From Deltaproteobacteria bacterium (GTDB lineage Bacteria; Desulfobacterota; Desulfobacteria; Desulfobacterales; QNYZ01): a stretch of DNA of 64,000 nt. Made by a program: the position numbers and the translations under genes. The notes under the pieces were generated by a model that was given only the letters and a program-made list of their open reading frames with translations, ran no database searches and had not been told where the DNA came from. Shown piece after piece: positions 26,055-35,516 of this stretch (position 1 is its first letter; each line of letters opens with the position of its first letter). Where the stretch lies: NCBI GenBank assembly GCA_003973265.1, contig QNYZ01000059.1, positions 36,207 to 100,206 of the forward strand, written 5' to 3'.

Positions 26055-29000
26055 ATGATTGGGAAAAAAACACGCAAAATCTTCATCCGGGCCTTGCTCG
26101 TATTAATCATATTCGGCGGGATAACGATTCTTCTGGACCTTCTCATCCACTACCCTCTGTTTCAACGGTATTTGATCCGGCAGATCGCCGACACGACGCA
26201 ATATGATATCCAGACGGGGAAAATCCGAATTGGTTTTCGGACAGGGCTGGGAATCCATGTATCCAAATTGACCGCCCGGTCCAGAAACTCGGCGCTTAAG
26301 ATAATAGCGGACAGCGTCGATATCTCCTTTGCGTATCGGAAGCTGCTCAATCGTCAGCTGATTCCCGAAAGGGCGTATGTCAAAAATGCCCGCATCATTA
26401 TAAACCCGCAGCAGAAAACGACCGGCCCAGTGTCAACGGCGGCGGATCAGGTTCTGGTCGTCGAACAGTCCATCGGGACATTGTTTGGCGGTTTTAAGCG
26501 GGTAATGCTGAAAAACGCGAACCTGACCCTGTTGAACAGTGATTATGGTATTCAGCATCTGAACGCCACCATCCGGGAAATCGGCAGGGGCCGCGACGGG
26601 CGCATCATCGACCTTGACGGTCTGCTTGATATTGCCGATATAACCACGAAGTTCCAATGGAAAGGCACCCTTGCCCGCGCCCCGAATGGCGGGGATCACT
26701 TTTTTACCCAATCGACCTTGACCGTTACGGATTTACCACTGGCCCATTTTCCATGGCCCCGCCACGTACCGTTTGAAACGGGCCGCGCCTCGGGGGAGCT
26801 AAATATTTCCGGAATAATCGGCGCCGATATTTCGGTCAGCGGCCGATTCGCGGCTGATAATCTTCGCTTCTCCGTAGTAAGGGGCGACCGGACAAAAACC
26901 TACCATATCCCGCATACGGATATGAATATCATGAGCCGGATTGGCCTCCAGGCGATTCACATTGAAAAGCTGACCTGCCGGTTACCGCAAACAAGCCTTT
27001 CGCTGGCCATGCAATTGGACTGGCGCGAACCGTCGAGCCCGAAGATGGATCTTGATATCCGCACCTCGCCGATACCCCTGGCCGCTTTTAAACATATTTT
27101 CCCGACGCCCCTGGTCCCGGAATGGATAAAGACCCGGCTGTTTCCTTTATTTTCAGGCGGAACTGCCCGGTTGGACCGATTCAGGTTAAATGGGACCATC
27201 AACCAGATCAACAGCCTGAATCGACCTGGAAATGCCAAGGTCCTCGAGCTGCGCCTGGCGCTTGAAGGACTGACCGCCCTGGCCGGAAATACCGGCCTTC
27301 CCGTGACGCAACTGGGGGGCAACGTCGCCATTGCCGACGGTCAGCTATTGATCACCGACGTCAACGGGCATTTCGGACGATCGGATCTTCACCAGGTCAC
27401 CATGACCTGGCCGGATCTTTACGGAAAATCAGATGCATTCCAGATCGGTATTAAGGGAGATTTTCGCCTGGCGGATTTAAAACGCCAATCCGGACAACCC
27501 ATACTGCCCGGCGTGATTCGTCGCGAAATCGACCCGGTCAGTACGGCCCAGGGACAATTATCCGCTGATATCGGGCTGTTTTTTCCCGCTCCGCAGCAGC
27601 CGCCCATCCTGAAAGGCGTGCTGAAAGTAAAAAACGGCCGGATCACCCATTCTGCGCTCCCCCTGCCGCTCGACCTTGCCGATGCCCGCTTTATTTTTAA
27701 TGGGAAAAATCCGGCTCAGCTCGATGCCGCCGGCCGTTGGGGCCAATCGGATATCTCAATTTCCGGGACATTCGGACTGCCCTGGGTGGCAGGCAAAAAA
27801 AACCATATCCCGTTGAACTTGGACATTGACGCCGATGCGGACCTCTCCGACTTATTGACAATACGGCAATGGCAGGCGCTTCCCGCCAGATTCCGCATAT
27901 TTTGCAGCGACATCGAGACCGTGGCCGGCCATGTCGCCGCCAGGTTTAATGTGCGCCGTGCCGCGTCAACGATTGAAGATACACAAATTACCGGCAATTT
28001 TTCCACATCGCATATCACGCTTGCCCATCCGGACCTGAAACTGCCTCTGGATATTCAAGATGCCCGGCTGGAGCTGTCCGGTTCCGGCCAGGGACAATTC
28101 ACCGCCAGCGGGCGATGGGGCCAATCCCCTTTTACCGCCGATGGCGGCCTTGTTTCACTGGGGAAAACCATGGAAATAAACATAGTGACCCAGGCGGATG
28201 CCAACGAAATACTCAAAAGTTCCTTTGCCGGAAAACCGTCGGCGATGGCCTTCAATATACCGCTTCCCGGCCGGCTGCAAATCCGTAAAAATGATGCCCG
28301 ATGGATCTTTAACGGGGAAATCGGCCTGGATGATGTGGAAATCCGCCTCCCGTCCTTAACGCTCTCTCCCCCTGGAAAAGACAATCGGCTGACCTTTACG
28401 GCCGAATACGGATCCGCTTCAGGAATCACGCTGGACCACGTCCGTTTCTTCAAAAATAAATCCCGCCTGGACGTAAAGACCACCCGGTCCGCCCTGCCGG
28501 ACGGAAAGCTTTCTTTCGAAATTCTGGCTGAGCGCTTTAACCTGAAAGACCTGGGGCTTCAAATGCAGGGCCGCCATGCCGATAAAAGCCGATCCGTTTC
28601 GGGAATGGTGGCCGGGCGTTTAACCGGCAGCCTGCCCGCCCGTCATACGGCCACAGCGCGCCTGAATGGTCATCTTGTCGTAACCGATCTGATATTATCT
28701 GAAGCGGTTGACCCGCCCCGCTACAACGCCGATCTTCGGTTTAAAGACAAAACCATCGAGATCGCCGCTTTGACCTTTCCACTGGGCGGCAGCAGGGCCG
28801 TCCTGCAGGGAAACCTGACCCGCGGGGATCACATACAAGGCCACCTGGTACTCAATGCCGGCACCGTTGATATACCGCATCTCATCAGGCAATTCGGTAC
28901 TGAAGCTTCACCGAAATCCGGCCCGTCAATTCTCGACCGCTTATCCGCGTCGGATCTGGATCTTTCCATAACGGTTCGTAAGGCCATATGGAAAGGAATC

Positions 29001-29858
29001 GACCTGGGATTGCTGCAGGCATCGGTTCGCTATCAGGATTCGATTTTACGTGTCCCCAAGGCGGTTTTCACCGCACCGGACAGTTTCATCAAATTATCCG
29101 GTACGCTGGCCGGCCGGGACCGTTCCGGGATCTCGCTGCTGACCTATATAAAAATAGACGAAAAACCCCTGCATACCCTGTTAAATGGATTTGACATCCA
29201 TACGGACCGGATTGACGGGACCACCTCCCTGGAAGGCGGCCTGTTCTTCGGTGGCCGGACAAAGGCTGAAATCCTTCAAAATATGGCCGGCCAGTTTAAC
29301 ATCCAGATAACGGACGGAGAAATAAAAAATTCTAATGTCCTGCTTAAGCTGATGGATTTTCTAAGCATTCAGAATATTTTTGTGAAAAAGCCCCCGAGTG
29401 TCTTAAAAGAGCGTTTTTATTTTAAAAGTATTCAGGGGCATGTCAACGTACAGAAAGGATCCCTGAAGGCCGATCGACTTTTCATGAAAAGCCCGGTTTT
29501 CAATGCGGCGGCAAAGGGTTATCTGGATTTACCCAAAAATCATATGCAGGTCGCTCTGGGCGTTCAGCCCCTGAACACCATCGATTTTTTCGTCAGCAAA
29601 ATCCCCATTTTGGGACATATTCTTACGGGTAAAGAAAAAACGATCCTCGTATACTACTTCAAAGTCCGGGGACCAATTGAAAACCCCACACTTAAGCAAG
29701 TCCCCTTCAACAATCTGGGCAAGGCCCTCGCCGGATATTTTAAGCGGCTGTTTCTAACCCCGGCCCGCATACTATTCAAGATATCCGATACCCTGGGAGA
29801 CATCGGCAAAGGGATTCAGTCCGACGCCCGGCCACCCAAGATAACAAACGAACGGTAA
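26055..29858 (+). CDS. Large AsmA/YhdP-like protein (DUF3971/AsmA superfamily)
   Basis: 1267 residues from the ATG at 26055 (a TTG 24 bases earlier is also open). An N-terminal membrane helix (FIRALLVLIIFGGITILLDLL) is followed by a very long, beta-rich periplasmic region with repeated F..DGGL or LDI..DA patterns typical of AsmA-like proteins, e.g. two similar blocks ending in LDLADARFIFNG and LDIQDARLELSG. The C-terminus (GDIWK/GHILTGKEKTILVYYFKVRGPIENPTLK) matches AsmA ends. Length is near that of E. coli YhdP. Such proteins are thought to bridge inner and outer membranes for phospholipid movement. Transcribed alone. Confidence 0.75.
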   Translation: MIGKKTRKIFIRALLVLIIFGGITILLDLLIHYPLFQRYLIRQIADTTQYDIQTGKIRIGFRTGLGIHVSKLTARSRNSALKIIADSVDISFAYRKLLNRQLIPERAYVKNARIIINPQQKTTGPVSTAADQVLVVEQSIGTLFGGFKRVMLKNANLTLLNSDYGIQHLNATIREIGRGRDGRIIDLDGLLDIADITTKFQWKGTLARAPNGGDHFFTQSTLTVTDLPLAHFPWPRHVPFETGRASGELNISGIIGADISVSGRFAADNLRFSVVRGDRTKTYHIPHTDMNIMSRIGLQAIHIEKLTCRLPQTSLSLAMQLDWREPSSPKMDLDIRTSPIPLAAFKHIFPTPLVPEWIKTRLFPLFSGGTARLDRFRLNGTINQINSLNRPGNAKVLELRLALEGLTALAGNTGLPVTQLGGNVAIADGQLLITDVNGHFGRSDLHQVTMTWPDLYGKSDAFQIGIKGDFRLADLKRQSGQPILPGVIRREIDPVSTAQGQLSADIGLFFPAPQQPPILKGVLKVKNGRITHSALPLPLDLADARFIFNGKNPAQLDAAGRWGQSDISISGTFGLPWVAGKKNHIPLNLDIDADADLSDLLTIRQWQALPARFRIFCSDIETVAGHVAARFNVRRAASTIEDTQITGNFSTSHITLAHPDLKLPLDIQDARLELSGSGQGQFTASGRWGQSPFTADGGLVSLGKTMEINIVTQADANEILKSSFAGKPSAMAFNIPLPGRLQIRKNDARWIFNGEIGLDDVEIRLPSLTLSPPGKDNRLTFTAEYGSASGITLDHVRFFKNKSRLDVKTTRSALPDGKLSFEILAERFNLKDLGLQMQGRHADKSRSVSGMVAGRLTGSLPARHTATARLNGHLVVTDLILSEAVDPPRYNADLRFKDKTIEIAALTFPLGGSRAVLQGNLTRGDHIQGHLVLNAGTVDIPHLIRQFGTEASPKSGPSILDRLSASDLDLSITVRKAIWKGIDLGLLQASVRYQDSILRVPKAVFTAPDSFIKLSGTLAGRDRSGISLLTYIKIDEKPLHTLLNGFDIHTDRIDGTTSLEGGLFFGGRTKAEILQNMAGQFNIQITDGEIKNSNVLLKLMDFLSIQNIFVKKPPSVLKERFYFKSIQGHVNVQKGSLKADRLFMKSPVFNAAAKGYLDLPKNHMQVALGVQPLNTIDFFVSKIPILGHILTGKEKTILVYYFKVRGPIENPTLKQVPFNNLGKALAGYFKRLFLTPARILFKISDTLGDIGKGIQSDARPPKITNER

Positions 29859-29994
29859 TCATAAAAATGCTTCTCCGATAAAATTCAAAAATTTATTGTC
29901 CACATATTTTTCGCCACTTGTGATTTTTTTCTACCTCGGTTATTTATTTTTCCGACTTTTCAGAACAACACCGCTATTGACGTTTTAAGGAAAA

Positions 29995-30009
29995 GAGTTA
30001 TCGTAACTC
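29995..30009. repeat. Inverted repeat GAGTTA-TCG-TAACTC
   Basis: A perfect 6-bp inverted repeat with a 3-base centre, 34 bases before the start of the next gene and overlapping a possible promoter (TTGACG at about 29977). It could be an operator or a leader hairpin. Confidence 0.35.
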
Positions 30010-30043
30010 ATGAAGAAAGACCTTTACAAAAGAGGAGTACACA

Positions 30044-30403
30044 ATGCTGACCCTGGAAGAAATTTCACAAGATGCCGATCTTGTAAATGCCATTGACTGG
30101 GAAATGACGCCGGAAGAAGCGGTTCGACTGTATCTGGAATGGGGAAATAACTGGGCCCGGGGAAATTATGTGATTCGGTCAAAAGATGACGTGACCCATT
30201 ATTTTGTCGCCAACACCTGGGGAGATACTCCAGTCATTTATCTGATCCGGCGCAACTCCGAAGAAGCGGAAGAACTGGCGAAAATAGACCTGCCGGCTGA
30301 GCTGACGCCTTCCTTTCTGGATTCCATCGGGCATAACAAGGGGGTGTGGGCGGTGGAAGGAGATGTCCGGGAGTGGTTGAAAAGAAAGGTGAACGCGAAT
30401 TAG
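30044..30403 (+). CDS. DVU0772-like small protein
   Basis: 119 residues beginning MLTLEEISQDADLVNAIDWE, with a Trp-rich middle (LYLEWGNNWARGNYVIRS, YFVANTWGDTPVIYLIRR). I recall this as the DVU0772 family, restricted largely to sulfate reducers and relatives; no function is known to me. GAGGAGTACACA precedes the ATG. Single gene, converging on citrate synthase. Confidence 0.6.
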   Translation: MLTLEEISQDADLVNAIDWEMTPEEAVRLYLEWGNNWARGNYVIRSKDDVTHYFVANTWGDTPVIYLIRRNSEEAEELAKIDLPAELTPSFLDSIGHNKGVWAVEGDVREWLKRKVNAN

Positions 30404-30457
30404 CCTCTCCGTTTACAATTAAGATAGTCCCGACTTTATATCCGGGATGCCTGCCGC

Positions 30458-30469
30458 CCGGTATACCGG
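30458..30469. repeat. 12-bp palindrome CCGGTATACCGG
   Basis: Perfect palindrome in the 109-base gap between two converging genes, followed on the plus strand by another ATACCGG copy at about 30479. Together they may form an alternative 3'-end hairpin. Confidence 0.35.
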
Positions 30470-30512
30470 TAAAATCGCATACCGGCTTACTTTGCATGCT
30501 GACCGCAGTAAA

Positions 30513-31694
30513 CTACCGGTCATCCACGGGAATATAAACACACTCATCCGGGCCGCAATAATCGCCCGTATACAACGACTTGGGCCGATACAGCGCCGGT
30601 TTGGACGCTGCTTCACCGAAACGCTCCTCGAGCACATGGGCAGTCCATCCGGCAATCCGGGAAACAGCAAACACCGGGGTAAACAGATCCACCTCAATCC
30701 CCATGGCATAGTACAAAGAGGCGCTGTAAAAATCGACATTGACAAAGATATCAACTCCCTTACGCGCTTTAAAAGCCGCTTTTCCTGCCTTTTCCAGGGC
30801 AGTGGAAATTTCATACCACTGGGGCTGCCCCATCCGTTCACCAAGGACTTTAGACATGGGTGCCAGGATATGTGCCCGGGGATCGTCCACCTGGTAGACG
30901 GCGTGCCCCAGACCAAAAATCACCCGCCCGGCATCCAGCTCCTGCTGAACATACGCGTCAACCTGATCAACCGCACCGATCTTCATCAGCATTTCCATCA
31001 CCCGCACATTGGCACCCCCATGCAGCTCCCCGGACAGAGAACCGATCGCACCCACTATCGATGAGTACATGTGAGCCCGGGTAGAAGCAATCTGACGGGC
31101 TGTAAACGTAGACGCATTAAAGGAATGCTCGGCGTGCAACACCAGACAGACATCGAAAAAACGCGACAGGTCATCATCCGGAACCTCGCCGGATAACATA
31201 TATAGAAAATTGGCCGCATGCCCCAGGTCCTCCCTGGGGGGAATTACTTCCCGACCCTTTCGAATCCGGTGCCAGCTTGCCACCACCGTGGCCAGCCGGG
31301 CCACCAGGCGGACAGCCATGCGAAGATACGCCTCACGATCGGCCTGTTTTGCATCCGGATCATCACTGGCCAGGGCCGCGATGGCCGTCTGCAAGACATC
31401 CATGGGCTGGGCATCGGCCGGGAGCATTCTTAAAATATCAATAATACTATCCGGAAGCCGACGTTCAGATGCCAGTTGTTTCCTGAATCCGGTCAATTCA
31501 TCGATATCCGGTAGTTTTTCATACAAAAGAAGAAAAACAATTTCCTCGTAGGTACTGCTCTTTGCCAGATCTTTTGCCAGATAGCCCCGGTAAATCAGCT
31601 TGCCCGCCGCACCATCCACTTTGCTGATATGGGTACTGGCAACAACGACCCCTCTTAAACCAACATCAATGGTTGGCTTACAATCTTTTTCCAT
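30513..31694 (-). CDS. Citrate synthase (citrate/2-methylcitrate type)
   Basis: 393 residues, with the catalytic trio visible: His in LHAEHSFNAST, His in GLGHAVYQ and Asp in IFVNVDFYSAS. The length and the short N-terminus (IDVGLRGVVVASTHISKVDG) suit the bacterial type II-small/2-methylcitrate group. It condenses oxaloacetate with acetyl-CoA (or propionyl-CoA). AAAGGATG lies 8 bases before the ATG. No methylcitrate genes are adjacent, so the TCA cycle role is more likely. A 450-base gap precedes it. Confidence 0.9.
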   Translation of the reverse strand: MEKDCKPTIDVGLRGVVVASTHISKVDGAAGKLIYRGYLAKDLAKSSTYEEIVFLLLYEKLPDIDELTGFRKQLASERRLPDSIIDILRMLPADAQPMDVLQTAIAALASDDPDAKQADREAYLRMAVRLVARLATVVASWHRIRKGREVIPPREDLGHAANFLYMLSGEVPDDDLSRFFDVCLVLHAEHSFNASTFTARQIASTRAHMYSSIVGAIGSLSGELHGGANVRVMEMLMKIGAVDQVDAYVQQELDAGRVIFGLGHAVYQVDDPRAHILAPMSKVLGERMGQPQWYEISTALEKAGKAAFKARKGVDIFVNVDFYSASLYYAMGIEVDLFTPVFAVSRIAGWTAHVLEERFGEAASKPALYRPKSLYTGDYCGPDECVYIPVDDR

Positions 31695-32147
31695 GATTGC
31701 TACATCCTTTCGCTAAGGCCCATAAGCCGGATATGATATCCACCCGATATTTTGGTCACCACTCCCTTATAAATCAAAATCCCTTTTGATATTACTTACT
31801 GAGCAGCATATAGAATTGTCTGATATTAACAGACGATTTTCCCAATAGTGATGTACCAACCAGAAATTTATAAATCAGTCGAATACAGACTGACCAACCT
31901 TACACAACGCCGAACGTCAGCCGGGCAGCAATTTAGAATTCCGATAGGGACGGCACATAATGCGAATGTAAAAAACCGACAAACGGCCATAGGTATGCCG
32001 CAACGAATTTACGGGATTCAACAAAAAAGCCAGCCGAAGGTGACCCATACCGTACACCACCGGGCAGTGGTGCGGCCGGTATGGGTCGATATAAAAATAC
32101 CAGCCAACACGGTCTGCTTACGTACAACCGCACCTTACGGCAACGAC
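31695..32147. other. 450-base region between mscL and citrate synthase
   Basis: Both flanking genes run on the minus strand. The region contains the large hairpin described separately (32042-32087) and a small GTCTG/CAGAC inverted repeat near 31819-31835. No coding sequence was recognised. The promoter of the citrate synthase gene should lie in its left part. Confidence 0.45.
32042..32087 (-). terminator. Long hairpin downstream of mscL
   Basis: 11-bp perfect outer stem GACCCATACCG / CGGTATGGGTC with an inner CACCAC / GTGGTG stem, about 60 bases after the mscL stop. On the minus strand a T-run (TTTTTT) follows about 15 bases after the hairpin, so it may end the mscL transcript. The gap between stem and T-run is longer than usual. 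Confidence 0.5.
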
Positions 32148-32573
32148 CTATTGCTCAGAGGTACAATTCGGGCAACGGGTTGCTTTGATTGGAATCTCAG
32201 AAAGACAATACGGGCAGTCCTTCGTGGTAACCTCTTCCTCTTCTTCCGGGCCTTCGAGCTTTTCCTGCAGCCTGTTCAGCTTCTTAACGACAAAAAAGAT
32301 GGCCAGCGCAATAATAATAAAATTGATGATAGTGTTGAAGAAAACACCGTATTTCATAAGTACCGGCTCCACGCCTTCGGCTCCCTCTTTGAGGGTAATC
32401 GCAAGATTGGAAAAATCAACGCCGCCGAGCAGCAATCCAATCGGGGGCATGATGACATCGCTGACAAACGATGCGATAATTTTACCAAATGCACCACCGA
32501 TAACAATACCGACGGCCATGTCAACCACATTACCCTTTAAAGCAAATTCTTTGAATTCCTTCATCATTCCCAT
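32148..32573 (-). CDS. mscL: Large-conductance mechanosensitive channel with C-terminal zinc ribbon
   Basis: 141 residues. Standard Msc[27 protein letters not shown] pore helix, VMPP-like [11 protein letters not shown] loop, a periplasmic segment and second helix ([23 protein letters not shown]). The tail after an acidic stretch (EGPEEEEE) is a zinc ribbon [18 protein letters not shown] instead of the usual C-terminal helix ending. AGGAGG lies 9 bases before the ATG. It releases solutes on hypo-osmotic shock. The ribbon could modulate gating or bind a partner. Confidence 0.92.
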   Translation of the reverse strand: MGMMKEFKEFALKGNVVDMAVGIVIGGAFGKIIASFVSDVIMPPIGLLLGGVDFSNLAITLKEGAEGVEPVLMKYGVFFNTIINFIIIALAIFFVVKKLNRLQEKLEGPEEEEEVTTKDCPYCLSEIPIKATRCPNCTSEQ

Positions 32574-32810
32574 GAGTTTACGCCTCCTGTTTCTGGTACC
32601 GGTTCAGATGTTCGCACCAAGATCAAATGTTAAAAGAATTTTATTTCCGTTTACCGGGTCCATCTGCCCGGCAACCGAAATAGGCCATTGGAAAGCCAAA
32701 TAACAGGCATGCCTCCGGATTGTCAAGCTGGTATTCCTCTCAATGGCCGGGGAGGCGCCGGGATCTGCCCTGTTTCCCCGCAAATCCTGCCGGCAGGCAT
32801 ATTCCTGTTT

Positions 32811-34238
32811 TCAGCTATGAAATACCAATGATTTCACCGTTACGGGAAACACCTGTTTTTCGACCAGGGGACTGCCGATATCAATCCAGTCGCCCTCTGT
32901 CAGGTCCAGTTCATCCAGTGTTAACAGGTTGGTTTTCAGCGTGGTTTCCCGGCGGATGACATTGCCAACGCTGCAGGCGATATCCCCTTTGAAAATCAGA
33001 ATAATGGGGATATTATTGGCCACAGAACGGGGCAGCGAAGCTTCGATGGCATGAGCAAATAATTCCACCTGAGGATAGGAGTTCCGGACCGGGTCCCGGA
33101 AATACAGGGCCACGATCTCTTCGCCCTCTTTTTGGTCGAAACGACAAAAAGCCGCATGAATCTCTGATACGATGTGGGGTATGCTCAGCCGGGTTCGATC
33201 CACATCCACCCGGATAACGGGAATATTCTTAATGGGAAATGTCATCCGGTCATCCATGAACCCGGAAGACCCGGAGATAGATAACGAATGCGCCCCCGCC
33301 CCGATAACCGTGGCCCGGATCTTGTTTACCGGTTCGATCACCGGCGCAACCAGCCGGGGCATCAAATCGTTGATTTTTCTGGCCAGCGGTTTTCCGATGT
33401 CATTGTGATTGCCGTTCCCCCCGTACAGCAGTTCGGCGACGCCGCCGGAAAAAGAATACGCATCGATATTTCCTGGAAAATCCAGATCACCTGTGACCAT
33501 CAGCTTTCGGGCCAGCGGTGAGACGGCCGGGCCGCTGATAACCTCTATCAGAACAGCGGCCAGGCTGGCGGCGATTTCATCCAGGGCCCTGGCGGGCAGC
33601 CGGTCGCCAAGTTGCAGGTCCATCCCCAGGTCATCCATTACCTGCCGGGCCGGTTCGTCAATCCGTTGGATTTTCCCCTTGGCATCCACGGCGATTAAAC
33701 GCCCTCCCACGGCCACACAGCTAGTGGAAACAATGGTGCCGTTCCGGCAAATAGCCATATTCGATGTGCCGCCGCCGATATCACACGACAACAGGGTCTG
33801 GCCGGTTTTCCGGGATTTGTCCTGGACACCGGATCCCATCGCGGCGATGATACTCTCAAAATTGGGCCCGGCTGCGGCCGCCACAAATTTTCCCGCATCA
33901 TTGGACAAGGCCGCCACAATCTGTTCAGCATTGGCTTTTTTGGCTGTTTCGCCGGTGATAATAACTGCACCGGTTTGAACATCTTCAGGTGCAATTCCCG
34001 CCCGCCGATACTCCTGCTTGAGAAACGCCGTTAACCTGTCAATATCGATGGTTTGATGATTCACCAGCGGAGTATCGATGATTTCCCCCTCGAAAATCAC
34101 CTGCCGGTCTTCGATAAAAAACCGTTTGGATCTCGATTGAGGGTCCCGCTTTAAAAGTAATCGGGAAAAAACCAGATGGCTCGTGGAGCTGCCGACATCG
34201 ACGCCCACGCTCAACAATTGAATTTCATTCGATTCCAT
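32811..34238 (-). CDS. eutA: EutA-type ethanolamine ammonia-lyase reactivase
   Basis: 475 residues of the ASKHA ATPase type. GVDVGSSTSHLVFSRLLL is the phosphate-1 loop, GGGTSNMAICRNG the phosphate-2 element and ITGETAKKANA the conserved EutA stretch. EutA removes damaged cobalamin from ethanolamine ammonia-lyase EutBC. No eutB, eutC or shell genes are in this window, so either they lie elsewhere or this reactivates another B12 enzyme. The downstream gap and an IclR gene further upstream on the same strand give no operon partner. Confidence 0.8.
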   Translation of the reverse strand: MESNEIQLLSVGVDVGSSTSHLVFSRLLLKRDPQSRSKRFFIEDRQVIFEGEIIDTPLVNHQTIDIDRLTAFLKQEYRRAGIAPEDVQTGAVIITGETAKKANAEQIVAALSNDAGKFVAAAAGPNFESIIAAMGSGVQDKSRKTGQTLLSCDIGGGTSNMAICRNGTIVSTSCVAVGGRLIAVDAKGKIQRIDEPARQVMDDLGMDLQLGDRLPARALDEIAASLAAVLIEVISGPAVSPLARKLMVTGDLDFPGNIDAYSFSGGVAELLYGGNGNHNDIGKPLARKINDLMPRLVAPVIEPVNKIRATVIGAGAHSLSISGSSGFMDDRMTFPIKNIPVIRVDVDRTRLSIPHIVSEIHAAFCRFDQKEGEEIVALYFRDPVRNSYPQVELFAHAIEASLPRSVANNIPIILIFKGDIACSVGNVIRRETTLKTNLLTLDELDLTEGDWIDIGSPLVEKQVFPVTVKSLVFHS

Positions 34239-34545
34239 GAAGTACTTACCTGTCTTACCTGTCTAATGGTACCGCGTGGCGCCATATCGTTTGATTATTA
34301 TTACTCATCCGGTCATAGCAATCGTCGGGGATCAGGCTGTATCGGGATTTTCGAAAATATCGGACCGGATCGCCTCCATAAAATTGCGGTTTGCCCGAAA
34401 TCCTGGTCCACCCATCAAGCCCCATGCCCCGAGCAGACATAGCAGCCCCACCCATCCGGCTGCACACAAAACGGTCAAAATCGACGATCACGTGCAGATC
34501 CGCTGGCCGGCGGCCCGCCAGCTGCCGACCCGACCTGTCCGAAAA
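34239..34545. other. 307-base gap between eutA and the IclR gene
   Basis: Both neighbours are on the minus strand. After the IclR stop there is a GC-rich potential hairpin GCTGGC...GCCAGC at about 34507-34530, without a T-run. The rest has no recognisable gene; eutA probably has its promoter here. Confidence 0.4.
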
Positions 34546-35319
34546 TTATGGTTTACTCTCCAGGCCAGCAAGGTGACGGCTGATGTCTTCGGCCGCCTGC
34601 CGGGTTTCGATGGCCATTTTCTTAAATTTAACCTGATTAATCTCAGATTTAAATCCCACGACCCAGATGGCGGCAGATGACGCATGTCCAATGGGATTGA
34701 TTGCAGCGGCGGTCGCCCGGATACCGGTTAAATATTCCTCGTCATCCACCCCGTATCCATTCCGGACCACCCCTTGAATCGCTTCCAGATACTCTGCCGG
34801 ATTTATAATGGAGTGATCCGTATATTTCGGCAACCCGTTCGTCTGGATAAGTGCCGCCGCTTTTTCCATCCCCATCGCCGCCAGCAAAACCTTGCCCGTT
34901 GCACCGGCCAGCAGGGGAATGGTCATTCCCGCCGATGCGGTGATTTTCAGGTCGTGGGCCGGCTCAATCATATCGATAATCGTCACGTGCCCCCCGTTGC
35001 AAATCCCCAGGAAAACCGACTCTTCGCATTTTTCCATCAAGGATTTCAAAACCGGCCGGGCAACATCTTTCAGATCGATACGTGCATATGCTTTCTTCCC
35101 CAATTCGAACAGGGTCAGGCCCAGGGTATACCGCTTGGTCACGGGGTCACGGCTCACCGCCCCAACGGATGCCAATGCCCCGACGACCCCATGGATCGTC
35201 CCCTTGCTCATTTGAAGGGATTGGGAGAGCTGGCTGATCCCCATGCCCTCATCCGACCTGGAGATGGCCTGTAAAATCGAGAATGCTTTTTTAACTGTGG
35301 GTGCTTGATATCTCGCCAT
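34546..35319 (-). CDS. IclR-family transcriptional regulator
   Basis: 257 residues. N-terminal winged helix at about 10-70 (FSILQAISRSDEGMGISQLSQS, MSKGTIHGVVGALASVGAV) and C-terminal IclR effector domain (TASAGMTIPLLAGATGKVLLA, GYGVDDEEYLTGIRATAAAI). It is divergent from the zinc-ribbon/AOR/polyferredoxin genes, and a perfect palindrome lies at the start of their transcript, so regulation of that operon is the natural inference. The effector is likely a carboxylic or aromatic acid, by family. Confidence 0.88.
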   Translation of the reverse strand: MARYQAPTVKKAFSILQAISRSDEGMGISQLSQSLQMSKGTIHGVVGALASVGAVSRDPVTKRYTLGLTLFELGKKAYARIDLKDVARPVLKSLMEKCEESVFLGICNGGHVTIIDMIEPAHDLKITASAGMTIPLLAGATGKVLLAAMGMEKAAALIQTNGLPKYTDHSIINPAEYLEAIQGVVRNGYGVDDEEYLTGIRATAAAINPIGHASSAAIWVVGFKSEINQVKFKKMAIETRQAAEDISRHLAGLESKP

Positions 35320-35433
35320 AACCGTTCGCCATATTGAACAATAATTTTCCGTCTAATACGCATACCGCTGCAAGCTTGTCAACTAAAATCACAAATAATC
35401 GTTCTATTCATACCATAATTGGATACTTTTTTC

Positions 35434-35461
35434 TTGACATCCCATCCAGATATGCTATTAA
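35434..35461 (+). promoter_or_regulatory. Sigma-70 promoter of the AOR operon
   Basis: TTGACA at 35434-35439, 16-base spacer, TATTAA at 35456-35461; start of transcription would be about 35468. The -35 is perfect. It directly precedes the palindrome at 35475. Confidence 0.6.
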
Positions 35462-35474
35462 TCGCTGTAAATCT

Positions 35475-35490
35475 GTTCATCATGATGAAC
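35475..35490 (+). promoter_or_regulatory. Candidate IclR operator (16-bp palindrome)
   Basis: GTTCATCATGATGAAC is a perfect palindrome starting about 7 bases after the predicted transcription start of the AOR operon. The position suits repression by a dimer, and the divergent IclR regulator is the likely binder. Confidence 0.6.
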
Positions 35491-35516
35491 CTGATAAGCT
35501 ATAAGGAGACACACAC

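Noticed and set aside
31848..32540. 230-codon plus-strand frame across the mscL 3' region
   Set aside because: Overlaps mscL on the other strand and runs through the hairpin; no domain.
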